Origin: Trissonchulus latispiculum
Taxonomy: Eukaryota > Nematoda > Enoplea > Enoplida > Ironidae
Direction: 5' to 3'
Assembly: GCA_030248195.1 (NCBI GenBank)
Contig: JASAND010006234.1
Span: forward strand, 30,936 to 94,935
DNA length: 64,000 nucleotides
Part shown: positions 56,761-64,000 of the stretch, piece after piece
How the letters are laid out: each line of letters begins with the position of its first letter
Numbering within the stretch: the stretch's first letter is position 1
Made by a program: the position numbers and the translations under genes
Notes under the pieces: model-generated
Database searches by the model: none
What the model saw: only the letters and a program-made list of their open reading frames with translations
Told to the model about the DNA's origin: nothing

Positions 56761-58080
56761 GGAAAACAATTCGCAGATCAGAGCGCATCAAAAATGACTT
56801 TGATCTTGACATGGGCCTTAAGGGCCAACACGGTCAGTTTGGTCCACCAAATGACTTGTTACCCTGATGATACAAATGAATCAGCTGACTACGCCACTCT
56901 AGAATTGGGATATCATCATAATGATAAAAATTCCCTGGATAAAAAAGAGGGCACAGAAGCAAAAACAGTTTTCTCAAAAAATAACGGTACTACCGGCTTC
57001 CTTATACTTTGATTCAGCTAAAAATAATTTGAATTATAGATGGTAACGGCGGGTCAAAATATAGACTACCGCGTTCATGTACATAAAGCTTAATTAGCAA
57101 TATCCGAATATCCACGAGTAGGGGTCCGCAAACATCTATAGCACAGCAAAGTCTGTGTTAGAGCCAAGAACATTTTGTAGACTTCGGATATACTTTCTTC
57201 ATACACTCTCCGCACCAACAGAAGAGGATACCAACAGACAGAGCTTCGAAGTTCTGAACTAAATTAAAATAAGTTGTCCATTCTCATTGCTCACAGTCAC
57301 ATCCACAAATGTTAGCATTTATTAACCTCCGACTCAAAAGTCATCACAGCAAAACATACTATTAATTAAATATTCATTGTAACTTGACTTTACATTTTAC
57401 AAGGCAAATTTGATGATTTCTAGCTTTCGCTTTCTACTTACAGTGAATAAAATAAGGTTGCTATTATTCAGGTAATCAAAATTTGTAATTCAATTGGATG
57501 TAACTCAATTTTCAGAGAAAAACAAGATTCTTATTCTTCAAAACTAGTCGAAAGTTTAGTAACCGGATTAAACAAGAAACTACATATATGCATATATTCG
57601 GCAAATTGTGTGCTATGTTTTTGTGTTCACTTTAAACGAATCCAGCATCGGTTGTAATTAGTTGGTGACAAAGCCGTTGTACTGGGTGATAGGGAAGCCT
57701 ATACAGATAAAACTATAGTTGATCCCGTCTCAGAAACAAGTATTGCACATAGAAATAAATTTATCAGATTTTTGCAAAAAAAGTTTAGCAGAAATTCGTA
57801 CCTTGTTCGACTTTGACAGCTTCTAACTTTTCTGGGTGCATCGGAGACCCGAAAACGGATTCGAAAATGTAAAATAAATTAATTCTATTTAGTTTGGTGG
57901 TAGTCCCATCTCTGTAGATGCTCTCAGTAAAAAACGACAGCCAAGAATTTAAAATGTATGGTCATTTTGATCCGCTTTCTCCGAGAAGTTTTTGGCAGAA
58001 AAGGGTTAAGGCCAAAATCTAGGGTAGGGGCAACAGTAAATGATAGGAAGAGTACGATACTGTACAATGTAAATGGCCAG
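56761..58080. other. AT-rich stretch without a gene
   Basis: No supported gene or repeat boundary. Confidence 0.35.
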
Positions 58081-58132
58081 TCACCTCGGCACATTAAGAC
58101 CGAAATGTCGGGGAGGTCATGGTTAACACGGT

Positions 58133-59018
58133 TAAGGGATGGAAACTGGGTCATTAGTTTTGACCCATGACCCACTTGACCCAAACGCCAATTTGACCCA
58201 GACCCAAGGCGACCCATGAAATTTGAAAATTCCGTGACCCAGACCCAAATGACCCAATCGTTTTCGTGACCCAGACCCAGCTGACCCAGGAATTTTCGTG
58301 ACCCAGACCCAAACGACCCAATAAAATAACTCGACCTTAACTGAATTTACATTATCCTTTTGTGAAGTGGTTTTGAAACGCCCTAACTTTCTTGATTTTT
58401 GAAATTGGATAAGTAGTAGGTAGGTATACCTATACATACCGATTTGTATAGTTTGCAGGTTCATAGCTCCTCAATCTTGTCATTTTCATTATTTCAGTAA
58501 TAGTTATTTTACTTGGAAGGTCTGATTGGTTGATGTAGCAAAGTAGTTAAAATCTTAAAATCTATGGAAGTGTAGATGGCTTTAGTTACGTGAACCGGCG
58601 AAAACATAATTACCGAACAAGTCACTGCTAACTCTACTGAATTCAGAGAAGCAATACTAAATTCCAATGAAAGAACAAACGAAACTAAGATTGTCACTAC
58701 AGCGCAATTTAAATTTAAAGTGAATTCAAAGTTCGCGGCTACGGCGCGAAAAATTTTTATAGCAGCGACAGTTTTACGTAATTGGAACAATCCCAGATCT
58801 TCGAATTTGAAATTTGGTAAGACCCTGTGACCCAGACCCAAAATGACCCAATAAAAATTGCTGACCCAGACCCAAAGTGACCCACAGGAAGCTTGACCCA
58901 GACCCACACTGACCCAAACGGTTTAGAAAATTGGTGACCCAAGACCCAGTGACCCAAGCAAAAATGGCGACCCAAACGACCCATGACCCAGTGACCCATG
59001 ACCCAGTTTCCATCCCTA
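58133..59018. mobile_element. hAT-like element, GACCCA-armed
   Basis: The termini are TAAGGGATGGAAACTGGGTC and, inverted, TAGGGATGGAAACTGGGTCA. Both arms are arrays of (T)GACCCA(GACCCA) (58165-58320 and 58826-59005). The flanking 8-mers AACACGGT and ACCACGTG are both near AACACGTG, the sequence expected for the Y element at this point, so the TSD appears mutated. No coding sequence was recognised. Confidence 0.75.
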
Positions 59019-59060
59019 ACCACGTGTTTATATGCATTTGAACTAAAACGCATCTGTTTG

Positions 59061-60017
59061 CAGGGTTTTTTTTGGTTTTCGGATTTGCGTCAACCTTGCG
59101 TCCAGCTAATTTTAAGTTGCGTCCCGTTAAGAAATTTTGCGTCCAGGTAAAATTATTGTTTTAGCGTGTTTTATATGCAAAAATTGTATATTCTTTATAA
59201 AAATGTCGATTATTTCTTTAGTGAAACATAATTTAATCGTATGAAAAAGTACTTAGAACGGCGATGCTACTGAGAAGTAATGCACGATTACAAAATATGT
59301 GAAATATGCCCTATATATACACGACGGGGGGTCTGGGGGGAGGAGCCCCCCATAAGTTGAGAAAATTTTTTGAAATTACGGATAAATCCGTAATGAAAAT
59401 GATTAAAAAGATTAATTTGTCATCAGATACATTTAACTAAAATACCTAATGCATTTTTGTGTAAATTACATTTGTAAATTATAGAATTTTGAGTGGTTTT
59501 CATTTTGAGAAGTAATAATCAATAAACAAAGAGCGTGCATGCGATGCGTAGTGCAGTATTAATCAAAGGCAAAAACAATGAAATATTAACGTTGGTTACG
59601 AATACGAAACCCTTTAATGCCTGAATTTCTTAAGGGCAAACTTTTTTCGATGACTGCGCTAGTGCTTTAAGGTGGTGATTCCTTTTAGAGACAGCAACTT
59701 TGAACCATTATTGCTCAACCATTACTTGGAGTTAAGAAGCCATTTTTAGATCAAAATGCAGCGTTACATTTGCTCTTTCTAATTAATATAACAAAACTAA
59801 CTTTAGTTCTTGGAAATTATTTTACTGCATTTTCGAAGTATATAATTTAATTTTTCAATTTTTTTGCAGACTAAAGTAAATTTTTTCGTGAGGCATTACA
59901 AAAGTGAATTTTCTCCCGAAATAATGTTGCGTCTAGCTTGCGTCCCGTTAAAATTTCGTTGCGTCAAGATAAGAAACTTTGCGTCCAGACGCACTTCTGG
60001 ACGCAAAAAAAACCCTG
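59061..60017. mobile_element. hAT-like element, TTGCGTCC-armed
   Basis: It starts CAGGGTTTTTTTTGG and ends CAAAAAAAACCCTG. The exact 8-bp duplication TCTGTTTG lies at 59053-59060 and 60018-60025. Both arms have repeated TTGCGTCC(A/C)G motifs in inverse orientation (59088-59155 and 59928-60003). The core contains GGGGGTCTGGGGGG..GCCCCCC (59323-59351), also present in the CACGGTTTTTT element at 1791-4629. Confidence 0.9.
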
Positions 60018-60337
60018 TCTGTTTGGCTAATCGCCTACCTTATGTCAAATACATGAGTATAACGGCACCGCACCCCGGGCATCTGCCTTGAGAAGCAGGT
60101 CCGTCCTTCTTGGTTAGTCATCATTCGAGGTGACACTCCTGGCACAAGGGCTGTGTATCCGGGGATGAGCACTGGCACCCTAGACTCTGACAAGGGCAGG
60201 AGAATTCTCCGGGTGTTACCTTTACCTTTTTCACACCCCTCTCCGAGATTTCGGAGGGGGGGGGCGCAGCTTAGCGTTGTTAAGCGTGTGTTTGTTTATA
60301 TGCGATTGAACTGAATGGCATTTGATTGACTACTTTA

Positions 60338-61969
60338 CTAACGCAGAATTTGTTTGAGTTTCGATAAGGGCTCAAAAATTCCAAAATTTTATTGGCAGCG
60401 GAAGCCTGTAGATTATCCAATTTCTGGCTATTCCTCCAAAATATGGCCGACGAGTAACAGGTAATAGTAAAAGTGCAGGAAGTATTTTAATCATAATCGA
60501 ACCAGAAGTTAACCCTTGTTATCAGCTTTATATAACCCCTTGCGGGGTCAATTTTGCCTAGCTTTGTAGGATAAAATACATACATATATATGCCTACATT
60601 TGAAATTAAATGAACAACAATTTTCCACAAAAATCTCATTTATTGGGGTTCTTTTCTTCATAAGGTGAGTTTTGAAAAGATTTAGATAGCCTCAGTCTCA
60701 GTTATACATCTCAGATTCAGATATACTCCCATGTTTTAGTTTCTTTCGCTTTATTGCCTAACTTCTTACACTGCTAGAAGGGAATTTGAGGAGACCCCTT
60801 TAGACCGACATCAGCAAAGTGACCGTTCACATCCTTTTCGGCCCCTGTTCCCTATCAATTTAAACCCACCCCAAGCTATTTATTAGATATATATACTCTA
60901 GAAATTATTATAATGTTATGCAATGCTGTGAAATAAAGTCGGCTGAAGGCAAAACGCCAAACACATTCAGTTTTAGACAAGATAAACTATCTTTCAAATC
61001 TCTAGAAACAAAGCAAATACCCTCATTGACAAAATGTTTTTGACATCTCAGCCCAAGTTTCAGGTCGATTGCACCGTTGAGAATTTAAAAAATAACTGGA
61101 AAATGCTTTTCTTAGTTGGAAAAGTGTGTGCACTGAATAGCTTTAGTAGGGCCCCATAAAAGCTTTGACGTCATACGGGCGCAGCTGCTTACGAAAAGTT
61201 AAGGCATTCGTGAGTTTAAGTCGCTCAATTTCTTTTAGTAGCTCTTCCTTCCAATTGGACTCACAAATTTTTGAAGAGAAAAACATAACAACTTCATTTC
61301 ATTGAACTTACTATCCGAACATGAGCTTTTTCTGCTGATTAGACATGTACGGAAGAAGCATTGATACATGGTACATATATGGCAGGCATCTGTCTTTCAA
61401 AACAGATTTAGGTGAACGGTGTTGAAAGATTTATAGACCGTTGCAAGTCAGTACCAAATTTGTTCGATCTAGGGTTAATTTCATAAAAAGTTGCGGATTT
61501 GCAAGTGTGAGTTAGCTAGTACGCATACTTGAAACGCAAGTGCGGATTATAAGTTTTTCATAAAATGTTACCACCAACTTGCGGAAATTAGCTAAGCTTA
61601 ACTGTTAAGTTAAGCTTAACAGCTGTAAAATTAAAATCATCTGTTTTATCGCATTCTGTAAGGGGGGGGGGCGACTTAAATGGGGTGCCCAAAGTTTGTT
61701 GGATTTCATTTTTTTTTGCAGGCATGTAATGAATGTGGGTGGGCAAAGTAGTATGAAGTCTCTGATTCCTAAGTGGTTTCTATAATCCCCAATGCCAACG
61801 GAAACCTGGCTGACCTCTCCTCCGATTTTCGCAACACCCAACATAAATACTTTAAAAATTTCTCACAGCCATTAGCTTTGCTGTAACCATAGGTCGGCAA
61901 AAAGGGGAAAGGGGGGAAATTAAAAAAGGGTTGAAAGTCGAAAATATTGCGGATTTACAAGTGCGAGTA
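60338..61969. other. AT-rich stretch without a gene
   Basis: No supported gene. A tandem inversion TAAGCTTAACTGTTAAGTTAAGCTTAAC sits near 61595-61620. Confidence 0.35.
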
Positions 61970-62120
61970 TGCTAAAGTCTGACCAAAAGTGTAGAAAGCG
62001 AAATTGTTTTCTTTATACCTCAAACACGCTTCAAGATAGCTACCGCAAAGTAGTTTTCTGTCCTCACATTTTCTGAACCGGACTGATTAGATCTTTCTTT
62101 TCGTGAAAAAATTTTGAAAT

Positions 62121-63558
62121 TGTCACGGTGCAGTTTTTCCCCCGGTGTAAAATTTCCCCCCGGAAAAACTACACCGGTGTGAAATTTCCGGGGGGAAATT
62201 TTGCACCAAAGCCAGAAATAATGCAGATTTCAGTTTATGAATGCTCATAAATTTCAATTTTGCTCATAAATATAGCAACTAATTATGCTTTAATGGTGGA
62301 ATATGATTAGCCTGAAACGCTTAAATGCCAAAATAATTACTCATTATAACTCATATACAAAATCAACTTCATTGAAATATATAATGAATAAAAATTCTTT
62401 AAAAGCCAGAAATTTTGAAGGATTATATAATTAAAATTATTGTTATATTCTACTGCTTATTTCACATTAGATAAACCATATAATAAAGAAAATTTTATGA
62501 TAAAAGCAACTCAAATATTTCTTATGCACTAATATTTTATGATTTTATTTCTGAGTAAAAATATATGCATAAATTCAAACTTGGAAACTTTTTCTCCGAG
62601 CCCAAGCCGTTAAGCAGGAAAAGGTATAAGGTCAAATTAAAATAATTTTTGTTTATTTCATAGATATATAATCATGCAATGCAATGCAATGCAATGCAAA
62701 AGCTAATAAAGAATCATTCAATTAAATCATTGCTAATTTCTAATCTTATTAAATAAGTATCTTTCTTAATGAAATAAAAACACAATTGAAATTTTGGAAA
62801 TCTTAGTCTCAGAGTTCAATCATAGCTCAACGGTGAAATCTTTCCTTAGGGAAATTTTGAAAGGAAAGTTTACAAAATTCAGGTTAACGTGGAAAATTTA
62901 GATTAATTTCAATTAATTGACATTTCAATTTGCAAACTGAAAATTTTTATTTCAGCTTAATTCAATGAATTTTCTAAAATAAACTAAAAAAATAATTTTT
63001 AATTAAATTGATTATATATTATTCTTGTTCTACCTTTACCTTACATACATATTTGAGCTCGGAGATAAAATCTCCAATATTTCAATTTATTTATTTTTAC
63101 TTAGAAAATTAAAACATAAAATATTAGAAACCGAAGAAAGATTAGAAGTTATTATTTATTTAAGTATTTCATCCTTATTAAGGTTTATCAAATGCAACAT
63201 AAGCAATTGAATACAATAATGATTATAATCAATCCTACAAATCTTTTGATTTTTCAAAAAATTTTATTTATCATATATTTCGATTTAATTTTGTGTCTCT
63301 ATCTCAGTCGAACTATTATAATGAATAATTATTTTCGGATTACGCTAATCATATTCCATCTTCAAAGCACAGTTAGTAGCTTCGATTATGAACCAAACTC
63401 AATTTATAAACAGAAATCTGCGTTATTTCTTGCATTGGTGCAAAATTCCCCCCGGAAAATTCACACCCGTGTAATTTTTCCGGGGGGGGGGGGAAATCCA
63501 CACCGGTGCAATTTTTCCGGGGGGAAAATTTTCAAGGGGGAAAAATCACACCGTGACA
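62121..63558. mobile_element. TIR element with CCCCCCGGAAA arms and a 15-bp duplication
   Basis: The terminal inverted repeat is TGTCACGGTG followed, after 3 variable bases, by TTTTTCCCCC on both ends. The target duplication AAAAAATTTTGAAAT occurs at 62106-62120 and 63559-63573, exactly 15 bp. The pre-insertion order is confirmed by the other W copy near 2328. Arms repeat ACACCGGTG and CCCCCCGGAAA motifs. The core of about 1.1 kb is extremely AT-rich and has no recognisable product. Confidence 0.8.
62674..62699. repeat. (ATGCA)n pentanucleotide repeat
   Basis: Five consecutive ATGCA units within the AT-rich core of the TIR element. Confidence 0.85.
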
Positions 63559-64000
63559 AAAAAATTTTGAAATTTCCCGTGCGATTTCAAAGGGCGCCGC
63601 TTTTATATGTCTAGAAAGATTGGTACATGGTACTACCGCAATTTTTGCTGGAAAATGTTCTCCTTGTCTGAAAGTCCTACACAGTAAATTTCAACTTTTT
63701 TAGTTGGAAATTGCTTGAGATATTCCATTTTTCCGATTTTCAAAATCCTTTTATCTTTGCCGCTTTTTCGACTTTGACTGGCTATTACTAATACTCGCTC
63801 TGTGGAACAAATTTCAAATAGATTTTCAGGACCGACTAGGCGTCAGCTTTGATCTGATATCTGTTGTATTTCAAAATTTGAAAGTAGATTTTTTCGCAAA
63901 ATACCACTTTTTGACATAAAATTTCTAGCAAAAGTGAGTGAAAACAACATAATCATAAAGTTCAATCTGAGCTGTATCCAGCGATATATAGTTTTCGCGG

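Larger units (their letters stand above)
58081..60337. repeat. Y-family palindromic element, diverged copy carrying two hAT-like insertions
   Basis: Y landmarks appear in order: CGGCACATTAAGACCGAAATG (58087), GTTTATATGCATTTGAACT (59026), GGCTAATCGCCTACCTTATGTCAAAT (60025), CCGAGATTTCGGAGGGG (60244), TTAGCGTTGTTAAGCGTG (60272) and TTTATATGCGATTGAACTGA (60295). Elements 58133-59018 and 59061-60017 interrupt it. The right arm of the outer palindrome is missing. Confidence 0.6.
61970..64000. repeat. W repeat, copy 2, split by a TIR element and running off the window
   Basis: Blocks GCTTCAAGATAGCTACCGCAAAG, GAAATTTCCCGTGCGATTTC, TTTTATATGTCTAGAAAG and TTTTCAGGACCGACTAGGCG parallel 2197-2640. The W sequence is interrupted between 62121 and 63558. 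Confidence 0.7.

Noticed and set aside
58146..59010. CRISPR-like array of GACCCA repeats
   Set aside because: The repeats are too short, irregular and inverted at the two ends of a transposon-like element; there are no spacers and no cas genes.

Overview
The window looks like nuclear DNA of an animal, most plausibly an ecdysozoan such as a nematode. The evidence is the AT-rich background, a metazoan globin gene, a BEL/Pao retrotransposon, long TA and TG microsatellites and no compact operon-like coding. The taxon is an inference. I find only one convincing host gene: an intronless globin on the minus strand at 30040-31377. It encodes 445 residues, starts with an N-myristoylation-type MGN motif and has long disordered tails. 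Nearly everything else is mobile-element sequence, most of it non-autonomous.

Layout. 1-5.8 kb: a foldback element, two hAT-like elements side by side (1331-1750 and 1791-4629) and fragments of others. 6.5-12.6 kb: a 1-kb inverted repeat pair enclosing a 7-bp-TSD palindromic element (7925-10704), which itself carries a GGGATGGG-type hAT (8245-10631). 12.8-20.7 kb: a deep nest of palindromic and hAT-like insertions, several with exact target-site duplications (TSDs). 21.2-23.4 kb: an unusual island packed with perfect short hairpins, including a four-unit heat-shock-element palindrome. 23.7-28.1 kb: another inverted repeat pair with GC-rich hAT ends inside. 28.4-29.3 kb: a TTGGCC-type hAT-like element. 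29.7-31.5 kb: the globin gene. 31.5-45.2 kb: mostly unremarkable AT-rich DNA with several TIR elements and the second copy of a structured repeat. 45.3-53.6 kb: a gag-bearing LTR element without a recognisable reverse transcriptase, interrupted by a decayed BEL/Pao element. 53.8-54.2 kb: a 404-bp (TG)n tract. 54.2-64 kb: AT-rich DNA, GACCCA-type and GCGTCC-type hAT-like elements and a TIR element flanked by a perfect 15-bp duplication.

The recurring theme is a set of hAT-like elements (ends CAGNG/TAGNG, 8-bp TSDs). Each has terminal arms built from its own short repeated motif, for example GGCCGG, TTGGCC, GGGATGGG, GGAACC, GACCGC, GGCCCG, GACCCA, GCGTCC or TTTGCCCAC. The motif differs between elements while the end logic stays constant. 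No intact transposase was seen, so these would have to be mobilised in trans. Coordinates of element ends were read by eye. Those with an exact TSD are firm; fragments are approximate.
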